A stretch of DNA of 14,550 bases, from NCBI GenBank assembly GCA_905479855.1, contig CAJQOF010000160.1, forward strand, positions 1-14,550, in the 5' to 3' direction. The position numbers were made by a program, and so were the translations under genes. This document shows positions 1-8,211 of the stretch, piece after piece (positions within the stretch are counted from its first letter, which is position 1; each line of letters opens with the position of its first letter). The DNA is from an uncultured Cytophagales bacterium (lineage in GTDB: Bacteria > Bacteroidota > Bacteroidia > Cytophagales > Amoebophilaceae). Under the pieces are notes generated by a model. It ran no database searches, had not been told where the DNA came from, and saw only the letters and a list, made by a program, of their open reading frames with translations.

Positions 1-89
1 CCAACCTTATTGGCTTAGTGGGCACGCACTACCTCTTGGGCGAGAAGGGGGGCTGGGTAAAAAAGGTAACCCCAGCACAATCAAAATAA
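1..89 (+). CDS. Sodium:solute symporter, C-terminal end only (partial, runs off window start)
   Basis: Reading in frame from base 3 gives 28 residues ending in VTPAQSK and a TAA stop at 87-89. The segment NLIGLVGTHYLLGEKGGWVKK is nearly the same as residues 446-466 of the next gene (18 of 21 identical, about 77% identity in DNA). That part of the next gene is the end of its symporter domain, so this is the tail of a tandem paralogue of the SSS (SLC5-like) sodium:solute symporter family. Unlike its neighbour it stops seven residues after the shared block, so it carries no kinase-like or HD extension at its C-terminus. The next ATG follows after 16 bases, so the two genes are probably co-transcribed. 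The substrate cannot be told from this fragment. Confidence 0.8.
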   Translation, partial: NLIGLVGTHYLLGEKGGWVKKVTPAQSK

Positions 90-105
90 ACGAAATACAT
101 AGACG

Positions 106-3100
106 ATGACATCTTTAGTGCACCCTGTTGATATTGGTATACTCGCTGTTTTCTTACTCATTAACCTCATTGTAGGGCTAAGCTACGGCCGAAAGGTGGT
201 CACGCTAGAAGACTATGCCACAGGAGGCAGGAATTTTTCTACTGCCACACTTACAGCTACCGTTGTTGCTACATGGATAACAGGAAGCTTTCTGCTATCT
301 GGTTTAGAGTATAGCTATACTAGAGGATTGTACTATACAATAGCATCAATCATCGGCGGATTCATGGGAATATACCTCACAGGTAGGATAGGTGGACGTA
401 TGGGCGATTTTCTAGGTAAATTATCAGTACCTGAAGTCATAGGAGACATGTATGGTAAAAAGGCGAGACTATTCAGTGCTATGAGCAGTATGCTCAACTT
501 AATAGGGTGGTTGGCTGTCCAATTCGAAGTAATTACCAGGGCGCTATCCCTATTGCTTGGTTTGGAGGGGCCCTTAGTAACTGTTGTGGCTGCTGCCATT
601 GTAATCACTTACTCTGCTCTGGGAGGCATACGCTCTGTCACCTTTACTGACGTGGTGCAGTTTGTCACCTTTGGCATTTTTATCCCTACCATAGCGTTGA
701 TGATCTGGAACAATTTGCCCAATTCAGGAGAGCTTGTCTATAAGGCACTAGCTACTACACCACGCTTCAACCTACGTGAGGTAGTGGGCTTTACACCCGA
801 GTTTATGACGACCATTAGCCTAATTTTTTTCTTCTCTATTCCTGCCATTGCGCCAGAGCTTTTTCAGCGGATTACCATGGCCAGTAGTGCGCAGCAAGCC
901 AAACGTTCCTTTACGTATGCAACCTTTATCGTATTAATAATAAGGTTGTTTGTAATTTGGATTGCCATTTTATTATTGGCAGACAACGCAACGCTTTCTC
1001 GCGAAGAGGTACTTCCCTATTTAGTCAATAAGCATGCCTATGCGGGCTTTCGGGGGGTATTTGGCGTGGGTATTGTTGCCATGGCCATGTCTTCTGCCGA
1101 CTCATTTTTAAACACTGCTGCCGTCATTGTATCAAATGATATCATTGTACCGCTTGAATCGAACAAGAGAAGACGTCTTCTTATAGCGCGCTATTCTACA
1201 TTGTTCATAGGAATGGCTGCGCTGCCCATAGCGTTGTACTCTAAGGACCTGCTAAAGATGGCGTTGCTGTCAACAAGCATTTACGCACCTGTTGTTACAG
1301 TTCCACTTATTCTTGCTACTTTCGGTTTCCGAACTACCCCCAAAGTTGGACTCTTTGGCATGGCAGCTGGGTTACTGACTGTAGTACTTTGGAGTATCTA
1401 TGGTAACAACTCCGACAGCATTGCCCCCGGCATGTTCGCCAACCTCATCGCCCTCCTGGGCAGCCACTACCTTTTGGGAGAAAAAGGAGGGTGGGTAAAA
1501 AAAAAAGCCAATAATCTCCCTACAAAGGCGCTGACTACCCGCAAGCGAGAGGGGGGAAAGTCTTTTCGGCTAAAAACCTACCTGCGCCAAAACCTGCCGA
1601 CCAACGAGGGCGTCTACTTCTACTTTGGGCTCTATATTCTCTTTGCCATCTACACCGCCTGCTACACCATTGCGTGTGAGCATACCGAAGCCTGTCCAAC
1701 CATCTTCAAAGCTGTCTGCTATACCGTGCCCCTGCTGGCGAGCTCCTTTATGATCTTTCCCCTTTTGGTGCCTAGTGCAGCTACCAAGCGCTTTATTATC
1801 TATTGCTGGCCCGTGGGCATAGGGATTTCTCTCTTTGTCTCCAATACACTGCTGGCCATTATCAGCCACTTTTCCCCTATACAGACAGTGATTTTGATGA
1901 TTAATATCCTCATCGCCACCTCGCTGCTGCGTTGGCAGCTGGCGCTTTGCCTGGCTGCGGGGGGAATAGTATTGAGTACCCTCTGCTTTACACTAACCAC
2001 CGGCAGTGCCATTCCGGTGGAGGCGCTAGGGGCATTATGGTACAAGATTGGCTACATGGTGCTCCTCTTTGTGGTCTTCCTTATTGTGCTCATTAAGCAC
2101 AAAAGCGCATACAGACAGCTGGCTGCTAAAAACCAGGGGCTGGCCGCAGAAAATAACCGACTACTCACGCGGGGTAATGAGGAGAAAGCGTTCTTGCTAG
2201 AAGTCTTCAAGGACCGCGTGCGCTTGTTGCAAGCCATTAAGCAAGCAGACGTTGCTAATCTCTCCAAAGCAGCCAATCTCATCAAGCAACTCTATACACG
2301 TGGAAAGCGAAGTGTAAGTGAGAAAAGCGCACTTGCCAAAGGCCTTGCTGAACTTAAAGAAACCATTACCCCTACCGCCATTCAGCTAGATAGAATAGAG
2401 AGCAGGGCCAGTGAGTACATGCAGCTTGCTCCTGCTTTGGTAAGGATGGATATGTTGCTAGCACAAGTGGGGGCTGCGTGCAAGGAGCAAACGCTCCACC
2501 TACAAAACAACAGCCAACATACGCAGCTCTTTTGTGACCCCAACCGCATCAAGAAAGTCCTGGTCAATAGCATTCATGTGTTGCAAACTAATGAGGAAGA
2601 GCCGCTGGAATTTTACATTGCCTTAGAGGATACCAAGCTTACCTATGAGATTACCTCTATGGAGCATCCTTACACCAAAAAGGTGGATGCGCTTGCTTTT
2701 ACCATTACTACTGATAGGGCGATGTTTGCACCCGACCATGCAAGCGAGCCGTTGGTGGAAAGGGAGTATCCTGCGCAGCTAGGTGAGGCGTACTTGGTAA
2801 TGCCTGGCGACAACCAGGAGCTCTTGCTGTTGACTAACCAGCAGATTATAAAAGCACACTATGGCTATACGGATATAGCGCCGAAAGCAGCCCAGGATAC
2901 GCACGTCTATGTTATTCCTATGCAGCTAGAGGAGGTGCGCTCCAAGGATTTGGATTTGCCTTGCATGGCGCTGGGGGCGCAGCTGGTGCGCGCAGACGAC
3001 ACCTACCCTGGGGCGAAGGAACAAGAAAATGCGCTGCTAGCGGCTGTGGAGAAGTACCCCAAAGTGGATATTGAAACGGTGAAGACGGCCATTGAGATGA

Positions 3101-3615
3101 TCAAGTGGTACCATGGCCCTACAAAGCGGGAATCTGGTGAACCTTTTTATCTCCACCCCATAGCCGTAGCACAAATTGTGCTGGACTATAACCAGGACCA
3201 GCCTACCCTATTAGCGGCACTGCTGCACGACACCGTGGAAGACACCCCAATGCTGCTAGAGCATATAGAACTTTCCTTTGATGCACAAACGGCGCGCATA
3301 GTGGATGGGGTGACGCACTTAGAGAGCAACAAAGATGCCTTCCACAAAGTGAAGCTGACAAGTGCTGAAAACCTATACAAGCTTTTGCACGTAAAAGATC
3401 AACGTTCATTCTACGTAAAACTGGCAGATAGGGTGCATAACCTGCGTACCATCAAAGCCAAACCTTACAAAACACAGCGAAAGATAGCGGATGAAACCCT
3501 GAAGTTTTTCGTGCCCCTCGCAGAGAAATGTGGCCTTCCTACAATAGCGGAAGAGCTCAAAGCCATGAGCATGGAGGTGGTGAGTAGGGGAGGGGTAGTT
3601 ATTGGTAATCAGTGA
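106..3615 (+). CDS. Fusion protein: SSS-family symporter + second membrane domain + degenerate histidine-kinase core + SpoT/RelA-type (p)ppGpp hydrolase HD domain
   Basis: The protein has 1169 residues; the ATG lies 16 bases after the upstream paralogue's stop. Residues 1-465 are a sodium:solute symporter (SSS) with about 13 hydrophobic segments and the helix with AMAMSSADS (326-333) that in this family forms part of the sodium site. A basic linker (466-498) leads to a second membrane domain of about six helices (503-664), then a charged coiled-coil-like region (665-770). Residues 770-940 resemble a histidine kinase core: CDPNRIKKVLVN (810-821) is like an N-box, but there is no H-box histidine and no DxGxG. 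Residues 985-1145 are an HD domain like the hydrolase half of RelA/SpoT, with R1008, H1017, H1041-D1042, E1045-D1046, D1108 and N1112 matching the hydrolase residues. No synthetase, TGS or ACT domain follows. I infer a membrane transceptor that couples solute or ion sensing to alarmone breakdown; the substrate is unknown. Confidence 0.85.
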   Translation: MTSLVHPVDIGILAVFLLINLIVGLSYGRKVVTLEDYATGGRNFSTATLTATVVATWITGSFLLSGLEYSYTRGLYYTIASIIGGFMGIYLTGRIGGRMGDFLGKLSVPEVIGDMYGKKARLFSAMSSMLNLIGWLAVQFEVITRALSLLLGLEGPLVTVVAAAIVITYSALGGIRSVTFTDVVQFVTFGIFIPTIALMIWNNLPNSGELVYKALATTPRFNLREVVGFTPEFMTTISLIFFFSIPAIAPELFQRITMASSAQQAKRSFTYATFIVLIIRLFVIWIAILLLADNATLSREEVLPYLVNKHAYAGFRGVFGVGIVAMAMSSADSFLNTAAVIVSNDIIVPLESNKRRRLLIARYSTLFIGMAALPIALYSKDLLKMALLSTSIYAPVVTVPLILATFGFRTTPKVGLFGMAAGLLTVVLWSIYGNNSDSIAPGMFANLIALLGSHYLLGEKGGWVKKKANNLPTKALTTRKREGGKSFRLKTYLRQNLPTNEGVYFYFGLYILFAIYTACYTIACEHTEACPTIFKAVCYTVPLLASSFMIFPLLVPSAATKRFIIYCWPVGIGISLFVSNTLLAIISHFSPIQTVILMINILIATSLLRWQLALCLAAGGIVLSTLCFTLTTGSAIPVEALGALWYKIGYMVLLFVVFLIVLIKHKSAYRQLAAKNQGLAAENNRLLTRGNEEKAFLLEVFKDRVRLLQAIKQADVANLSKAANLIKQLYTRGKRSVSEKSALAKGLAELKETITPTAIQLDRIESRASEYMQLAPALVRMDMLLAQVGAACKEQTLHLQNNSQHTQLFCDPNRIKKVLVNSIHVLQTNEEEPLEFYIALEDTKLTYEITSMEHPYTKKVDALAFTITTDRAMFAPDHASEPLVEREYPAQLGEAYLVMPGDNQELLLLTNQQIIKAHYGYTDIAPKAAQDTHVYVIPMQLEEVRSKDLDLPCMALGAQLVRADDTYPGAKEQENALLAAVEKYPKVDIETVKTAIEMIKWYHGPTKRESGEPFYLHPIAVAQIVLDYNQDQPTLLAALLHDTVEDTPMLLEHIELSFDAQTARIVDGVTHLESNKDAFHKVKLTSAENLYKLLHVKDQRSFYVKLADRVHNLRTIKAKPYKTQRKIADETLKFFVPLAEKCGLPTIAEELKAMSMEVVSRGGVVIGNQ

Positions 3616-3748
3616 CCTTGCTAAACCTGATTGATGCCGGTGCAACTGGGGTTAAGCTACTCCTGTCCTGCGTTTGCACGCAGCACCAGGCCGCCAAACA
3701 ACAAGCCATACAACCACGCAATTCAATATTACTGTTTATATTCGCCAA

Positions 3749-3792
3749 TCACCATCGGCGGTTGTTGTTAGATGGTTTGGTGACTATTTTTT
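3749..3792 (+). terminator. Possible rho-independent terminator after the symporter fusion gene
   Basis: TCACCA (3749-3754) pairs with TGGTGA (3778-3783), and an alternative inner pairing ACCATC/GATGGT is also possible. Three bases later comes a run of six T (3787-3792). The loop is long (23 bases), so this is a weak candidate. It also overlaps a possible promoter of the next gene. Confidence 0.3.
3762..3792 (+). promoter_or_regulatory. Candidate Bacteroidota promoter of the outer-membrane barrel gene
   Basis: TTG at 3762-3764 and TATTTTTT at 3785-3792 are 20 bases apart. They resemble the Bacteroidota -33 (TTTG) and -7 (TAnnTTTG) boxes, with one mismatch in the -7 box. The ATG lies 19 bases further on. 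It overlaps the weak terminator candidate, and only one of the two readings may be right. Confidence 0.25.
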
Positions 3793-3811
3793 AACCTAAA
3801 CAAATACAATA

Positions 3812-4618
3812 ATGAAGAATAGATCGTTTCGGAATATTTTTTCCGGTTTTTTACTTGCCTTTATACTGCTTGGCCTAAACCCAGCTTGGGCAGCGCCTAA
3901 TAGCAGTAGTAATGAACAGGGCTCTCTTTTTAACGCCATGAAAGTGGGGGTAGATTTTGGGCTTGGGTTGCCCCTTTTGTATGCGATTCCTGATGGAGTT
4001 AAGAAAGAAATGAATAAGAATGGGACGTCGATTGCTAAGAATCTCAATTTCAGCTTGGGTGTTACACTTGGCTACGACTTTCTTGTGGCCAAGAATAGTA
4101 AAATAGGTCCTGAGATAGGTTTACTATACGGTTTTCCCCGGGCGCTAAGCTTTGAAAGAAATGGCGCAAAGCTCAGTATAGAAGAAACATATCTACAGAT
4201 CCCTATCGGACTTAAGTGGTGCGCGTTTGACGATGAAGGATTCTATACAGCATATGGTCTCTCTTTAGGCTATGAGTTTAGAGCTTTATTATCTTCTAGA
4301 TATACGCAAGAGGGGAACAGCGCAGGGTTACCGCCAGCATTGGTAGGCAACAAAGAAGAGCTTGATAAAGTCATTAAGGATTTGGCAACCACTTCTGGTA
4401 GTATTTACCTAGGGAGTACGATTGACTTACCTAAGGGGTTTTACATTGTTACTAAATTAAAAGTACCGATGGAATTGTTTGATTTGGATTCCCTAAAAAA
4501 TGGGAAACCCGATGAACTTGATAGTCCCCGCGTAACCGCAATAAGACTTTTTAGTTCTTCCTTAATAGAATTTAACCTAGGCCTAGACATTATGAAGTTG
4601 TTTGTACCGGCATCTTAA
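3812..4618 (+). CDS. Exported outer-membrane beta-barrel protein, function unknown
   Basis: The protein has 268 residues. It starts with a clear signal peptide: basic MKNRSFR, a hydrophobic core to about residue 22, and a likely cleavage site after NPAWA (about residue 27). The mature part is rich in alternating hydrophobic and polar strands with many glycines and aromatics (VGVDFGLGLPLLYAI, SLGVTLGYDF, EIGLLYGF, YTAYGLSLGYEF, GSIYLGSTIDL, SLIEFNLGLDIMKL), which fits an 8-10-strand outer-membrane barrel of the general OMP beta-barrel/PorT-like kind in Bacteroidota. I recognise no catalytic motif. A surface loop around residues 165-195 is polar and could be exposed. It stands alone between the symporter fusion and convergent clpX, with a strong terminator after it. 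The G+C of a sampled line is about 40%, lower than in the clp genes. It may be a host-contact protein in a symbiont, but that is a guess. Confidence 0.75.
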   Translation: MKNRSFRNIFSGFLLAFILLGLNPAWAAPNSSSNEQGSLFNAMKVGVDFGLGLPLLYAIPDGVKKEMNKNGTSIAKNLNFSLGVTLGYDFLVAKNSKIGPEIGLLYGFPRALSFERNGAKLSIEETYLQIPIGLKWCAFDDEGFYTAYGLSLGYEFRALLSSRYTQEGNSAGLPPALVGNKEELDKVIKDLATTSGSIYLGSTIDLPKGFYIVTKLKVPMELFDLDSLKNGKPDELDSPRVTAIRLFSSSLIEFNLGLDIMKLFVPAS

Positions 4619-4643
4619 TCTACGCTATATTCCTAAAAAGGGA

Positions 4644-4681
4644 GCAAGAAAAAAGGGGGCTTTAGCCCCCTTTTTTCTTGC
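4644..4681. terminator. Strong bidirectional rho-independent terminator
   Basis: A perfect 17-bp inverted repeat (4644-4660 and 4665-4681) has the four-base loop TTTA. Each arm contains six A or six T next to five G or five C, so the transcript from either strand folds into a G:C-rich stem flanked by a U run. It lies 25 bases after the stop of the barrel protein gene and 29 bases beyond the stop of convergent clpX, so it can end both transcripts. Confidence 0.9.
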
Positions 4682-4710
4682 CTTCAACAGCAGTAGCATC
4701 AACAGCCCAA

Positions 4711-5946
4711 CTAAGCAACCTTCGGTATCATTTGCTTCGACCGATCAAGCTGCTCGGCCACGTAAGCTTCGTCTAGCACCAGCTTCTTTTGTGGCTTAGA
4801 AGGGGCCTCAAACATCGCCTCCGTAATCACCGCTTCACAGATAGAACGTAACCCTCTGGCGCCCAACTTGAGTGCGAGGGCCTTCTCCACAATATGGTCC
4901 AGTGCCCCTTCTGTGAATTCTAGCACAATGCCTTCCATGGCAAACAGCTTTTTGTACTGTTTGATGAGCGCATTTTTCGGTGCTGTGAGAACATTTTTTA
5001 GCGCAGACGCATCCAGCGGGTCCAGGTGGCTAATAACTGGCAATCTGCCCAATAGCTCGGGAATAAAACCATAGCTCTTTAGGTCAGGCGCGGCAACGTA
5101 TTGCAGCAATTTTTTCTCGTCAAAATGTCGACTCTTGCTGTTTTTGGTAGTAAAACCTAGCGGTCTGCTGTTTAACCTTCTGCCAATAACTCTGTCAAGC
5201 CCATCAAAGGCACCCCCACAGATAAACAAAATGTTTTCTGTATTAATGGGAATGGTCTTTTGGTCGGGATGTTTTCTGCCCCCCTTGGGTGGCACATTCA
5301 CAATACTGCCCTCTAGGAGCTTGAGCAAAGCTTGCTGCACCCCCTCTCCGCTCACATCGCGCGTAATAGAAGGGTTGTCGCTCTTGCGGGCAATTTTATC
5401 AATCTCGTCAATATAGACAACGCCCCGCTCCGCAGCAGCCACGTCATCGTTGGCCGCTTGTAGCAGCCGGCTAAGGACATTCTCCACATCATCTCCCACA
5501 TAGCCCGCTTCGGTCAGTACCGTGGCGTCCGCAATGCAAAAAGGCACCTTCAGCACCTTTTGCGCCAAAGTGCGCGCCAGGTAGGTCTTTCCTGTGCCTG
5601 TTCCGCCCACAAGGAGCACATTCGACTTTTCTATCAGCACATCATCCCCCACCGTAGTTTGCGTCAGCCTTTTGTAGTGGTTGTACACCGCCACAGAAAG
5701 CACACGCTTTGTCTGGTCCTGCCCTATTACATACTGGTCCAAATGGGCTTTAATCTCCTTAGGCGTAATGTGCACAAAGCCTTCCTCTCCCGGGCCTTGC
5801 CCTTCCTTCTCTCTCTTCACAATGTCAACAGCCTGCTCCACACACTTATCGCAAATATGGGCAGCAGAATGGCCGCTCACCATTACGGCAGATGTTTCGC
5901 TGTTGCGTTTGCAAAAGGAACAAAAGCTTACGTCTAATTCTTCCAT
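4711..5946 (-). CDS. clpX: ATP-dependent Clp protease, ATP-binding subunit ClpX
   Basis: The protein has 411 residues, the usual full length. ClpX is the hexameric unfoldase that recognises substrates and threads them into ClpP in the cytoplasm. The N-terminal zinc-binding domain has C9, C12, C32 and C35. The AAA+ domain has Walker A GGTGTGKT (114-121), the pore-1 loop GYVG (148-151), Walker B with IDEID (179-183), the RKH loop (224-226), the arginine finger in ELLGRLPV (R301) and sensor 2 GARGLR (R364). The ClpP-contact loop reads RPLGFTT (261-267), so the usual IGF tripeptide is LGF. The Walker A second residue is G where many ClpX proteins have P. The gene starts seven bases after the clpP stop, which indicates an operon and probable translational coupling. 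AGGAGG next to the start lies on the opposite strand and is not its ribosome binding site. Confidence 0.97.
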   Translation of the reverse strand: MEELDVSFCSFCKRNSETSAVMVSGHSAAHICDKCVEQAVDIVKREKEGQGPGEEGFVHITPKEIKAHLDQYVIGQDQTKRVLSVAVYNHYKRLTQTTVGDDVLIEKSNVLLVGGTGTGKTYLARTLAQKVLKVPFCIADATVLTEAGYVGDDVENVLSRLLQAANDDVAAAERGVVYIDEIDKIARKSDNPSITRDVSGEGVQQALLKLLEGSIVNVPPKGGRKHPDQKTIPINTENILFICGGAFDGLDRVIGRRLNSRPLGFTTKNSKSRHFDEKKLLQYVAAPDLKSYGFIPELLGRLPVISHLDPLDASALKNVLTAPKNALIKQYKKLFAMEGIVLEFTEGALDHIVEKALALKLGARGLRSICEAVITEAMFEAPSKPQKKLVLDEAYVAEQLDRSKQMIPKVA

Positions 5947-5953
5947 AGGAGGA

Positions 5954-6625
5954 CTATTTCTTCTTCTCTAGTACTTCGTCAATAATTCCATAATCCACAG
6001 CCTGCGCTGCCCGCATCCAGAAATCCCGGTCTGCATCTTTGGCTATCGTTTTGATGCTTTTTCCCGTATGCTTGGCCAGAATTTGGTACAAATCCTTCTT
6101 GATCTCGATCATCTGGTTGATCGTAATTTCCATATCAGAAGCCTGCCCATGCGCTCCGCCCAAGGGTTGATGCAGCATAATCCGGGCATGTGGCAATGCA
6201 GAGCGCCTTCCCGGGGCCCCGCCTGCCAGCAGCACTGCGCCCATAGAGGCGGCCAAACCCGTACAAATTGTAGCCACGGCGGGCTTCACATATTGCATGG
6301 TGTCATAGATACCCAAACCATGGTAGACAGAGCCGCCTGGGCTGTTTACGTAGAGCAGAATATCCTTGTTGGGATCTGCAGACTCTAAGAAGAGCAACTG
6401 CGCGGTGATGATATTAGAAATGTTTTCATCCACCTGCATGCCCAAGAAGATAATTCTATCCATCATCAAGCGCGAAAAGACATCAATTTCCCGGAAGTTC
6501 GTGGATCTTTCCTCAATCACAGAGCGGGTCATGTTTTCTACCTTCTCCATATAGCCATCCACGCGCATGCCACTAATTTGGCGGTCTTTTACCGCATAGT
6601 TCCTGAATTCCTTTTTGTCAACCAT
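5954..6625 (-). CDS. clpP: ATP-dependent Clp protease proteolytic subunit ClpP
   Basis: The protein has 223 residues. ClpP is a cytoplasmic serine peptidase that forms a double-heptamer chamber fed by ClpX. The catalytic triad is complete: S127 in [12 protein letters not shown]152 in IMLHQP and D201 in DADRDFW. The S-H and S-D spacings (25 and 74 residues) equal those of Escherichia coli Clp[10 protein letters not shown] (92-100) is the conserved strand and oxyanion region. The first about 45 residues include a stretch before the conserved [18 protein letters not shown]; part of it may be a propeptide, and M20 or M26 are alternative starts. It lies 65 bases after tig and seven bases before clpX on the same strand, the common tig-clpP-clpX order. 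Confidence 0.97.
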   Translation of the reverse strand: MVDKKEFRNYAVKDRQISGMRVDGYMEKVENMTRSVIEERSTNFREIDVFSRLMMDRIIFLGMQVDENISNIITAQLLFLESADPNKDILLYVNSPGGSVYHGLGIYDTMQYVKPAVATICTGLAASMGAVLLAGGAPGRRSALPHARIMLHQPLGGAHGQASDMEITINQMIEIKKDLYQILAKHTGKSIKTIAKDADRDFWMRAAQAVDYGIIDEVLEKKK

Positions 6626-6690
6626 ATATTTTTTGTTTCATTAAAACTGACCAGGGTAGTGGCCAAAGGCATACCTAGCATAGCAAGGAG

Positions 6691-8019
6691 CTATCTATTT
6701 TGGAATTCCGTAACGGTCAGTTCTTTCGTAATAACCGTAATTTTTTCCTTTATCAAGTTGAACAGCTTGTTGGTATATAGCTGGTCGTAGAGCCTACCGA
6801 AGTTCTCTCCCTCATTCTTTTGTAGAAAATGCTGGGCCAGCTGCTCCACGTCGCTCTCCGAAAACGCCCCCTCGGGTTCTCTCGCCTCCAGCGAACGGCT
6901 CGACAGCCTTCGCGCTTCCTCGGTAACCTCCTCGGTCGTTACGGCCAGCCCATTTTCTTTCCCAATCTTTGCCGCCAAGAGCTGCCAGCGTAGTCCCTTG
7001 GCATATTCTAGATAGCTTGCCGCTATTTCTTCCTCGGCCAGACCGTTGTTGGCTGTTTGCAAGTCTCTCTTCAAGCGCACTTCCGGCAGTTCGATATCTA
7101 CCCGCTCAAGCAACGTTTTCTGAACAGCGTGGTTCCATGTACGGTCGGTTTCCTGTTGAAAAGATTGTAAGAGCGCTGTTTTTAATTCTTTTCTAAATTC
7201 TTCCTCAGAAGCTACAGCCCCTGGCCCTAGTATCTTGTCAAAAAACGGTTGCTCCATGGGAGCAGCCGTTTTCCTATGGACCGCCTCCACTGTGAATTCA
7301 GCCATGCCCCCAAGCTCCACCATTGTTGTATGCATTGCTTGGCTAACACCAGGTAGCGTCGTCAAATGGTGCAGCATCTCCACAACATCAAAAGAGACTT
7401 TGCTGCCAGGGATAAGGTTGATAAAGTCTTTTTGCGTTGCCTCGGTTACATCGGCAATCGTTATCGCCGTTCGTACGTTAAAATCCTTGGCAGGATAGTG
7501 TAATTCCCCGTGGAGCCTATCGCTAGCGCTGCTCTTGTCCACCTCCTCTACCGTGCTCGCTTTTTCGCGGAGCAGCGCAATTTTCTCCTCCAGCTCCTCT
7601 TCTGTTATCTGCGCAATCTTATAGGCAGTTACTTCAATCTCTTTGGAAAGCGCACAAGAAAAGGGCCCTGGCGTGGTGATGAGATACGCCACCTCAAAAT
7701 CCCCCTGGCGGGCCAGGTCTAGCAGGTCAATATGCTTCTCTGCCGGCGTAGGTTCTCCTAAGTAGGCTATTGCTTGCTCCTTGAGGTAGTTCATGATTGC
7801 CTCACCAATAAGCGGCTCCACTATTTCTGCCAGTATAGGGAGGTCGTACCGCTTTTTGATGAGCGAAGTGGGAACATTGCCGGGCCTGAAGCCCTTTATC
7901 TGGGCTGTCTTGCTATACTCCTTGATCTTCTCGGCTACTTGTGGCTGATAGTCGTTCTGTGCAACTTTAATGGTGACAACGGCTTCTGTATTGCTTTTCT
8001 TTTGCAATGATACTTGCAT
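6691..8019 (-). CDS. tig: Trigger factor, ribosome-associated chaperone
   Basis: The protein has 442 residues. Trigger factor binds ribosomal protein L23 at the tunnel exit and shields nascent chains. The N-terminal ribosome-binding domain carries the signature GFRPGNVP (43-50). The middle region (about 150-245) matches the position of the FKBP-type PPIase domain but has little of its active-site pattern, as is usual for Bacteroidota trigger factors. The C-terminal helical substrate-binding domain occupies about 250-430. It is the first gene of the tig-clpP-clpX cluster and follows tRNA-Leu on the same strand, separated by about 190 bases that include a stem-loop. The start is the first ATG of the conserved N-terminus (MQVSLQKKSN). 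Confidence 0.95.
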   Translation of the reverse strand: MQVSLQKKSNTEAVVTIKVAQNDYQPQVAEKIKEYSKTAQIKGFRPGNVPTSLIKKRYDLPILAEIVEPLIGEAIMNYLKEQAIAYLGEPTPAEKHIDLLDLARQGDFEVAYLITTPGPFSCALSKEIEVTAYKIAQITEEELEEKIALLREKASTVEEVDKSSASDRLHGELHYPAKDFNVRTAITIADVTEATQKDFINLIPGSKVSFDVVEMLHHLTTLPGVSQAMHTTMVELGGMAEFTVEAVHRKTAAPMEQPFFDKILGPGAVASEEEFRKELKTALLQSFQQETDRTWNHAVQKTLLERVDIELPEVRLKRDLQTANNGLAEEEIAASYLEYAKGLRWQLLAAKIGKENGLAVTTEEVTEEARRLSSRSLEAREPEGAFSESDVEQLAQHFLQKNEGENFGRLYDQLYTNKLFNLIKEKITVITKELTVTEFQNR

Positions 8020-8144
8020 AGGCGGAGTGTTATTGGTCGGTGATGCGTTATTAATTATCTGGTATCAAATATTAGGTATTAGCCACTGGCCAGGGTGCTT
8101 TCCGGTTGGGCAAAAAACAGTTATTGATTAAAAGAGAGGGGGAA

Positions 8145-8178
8145 AGAGGCGTTAGGCCTAACAAAGGCCCAACGCTCT
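8145..8178 (-). terminator. Stem-loop between tRNA-Leu and tig, possible terminator or leader structure
   Basis: On the minus strand, AGAG plus CGTTGGGCC pairs with GGCCTAACG plus CTCT. This gives 13 pairs with one G:U pair, one bulged base and a seven-base loop. The RNA then runs into a pyrimidine-rich stretch with several short U runs, ending in TTTT at about 8130. It lies 34 bases past the tRNA 3' end, which suits tRNA transcript termination, although the U tract is broken by C residues. Confidence 0.45.
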
Positions 8179-8211
8179 GCTACGTGGTAGCTCCCTTATA
8201 GGAAGCTTAAG

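Noticed and set aside
3668..3683. Six-base-pair hairpin CTGCGT/ACGCAG
   Set aside because: Short and not followed by a T run, so not a terminator; no other support.
3612..3794. 60-codon frame after the symporter fusion gene
   Set aside because: It overlaps the end of the fusion gene, lies in a region with repeat-like pairing and T runs, and has no motif or signal.
4602..4799. 65-codon frame over the end of the barrel gene and the terminator
   Set aside because: It crosses the 17-bp terminator stem and the end of clpX in antisense; not a plausible gene.
5947..5952. AGGAGG next to the clpX start, like a Shine-Dalgarno site
   Set aside because: It is on the plus strand, while clpX is on the minus strand and sees TCCTCC; no plus-strand gene starts there.
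5560..5971. Plus-strand frames of 90-125 codons opposite clpX
   Set aside because: Antisense shadows of a fully convincing clpX with all motifs; the translations have no family features.
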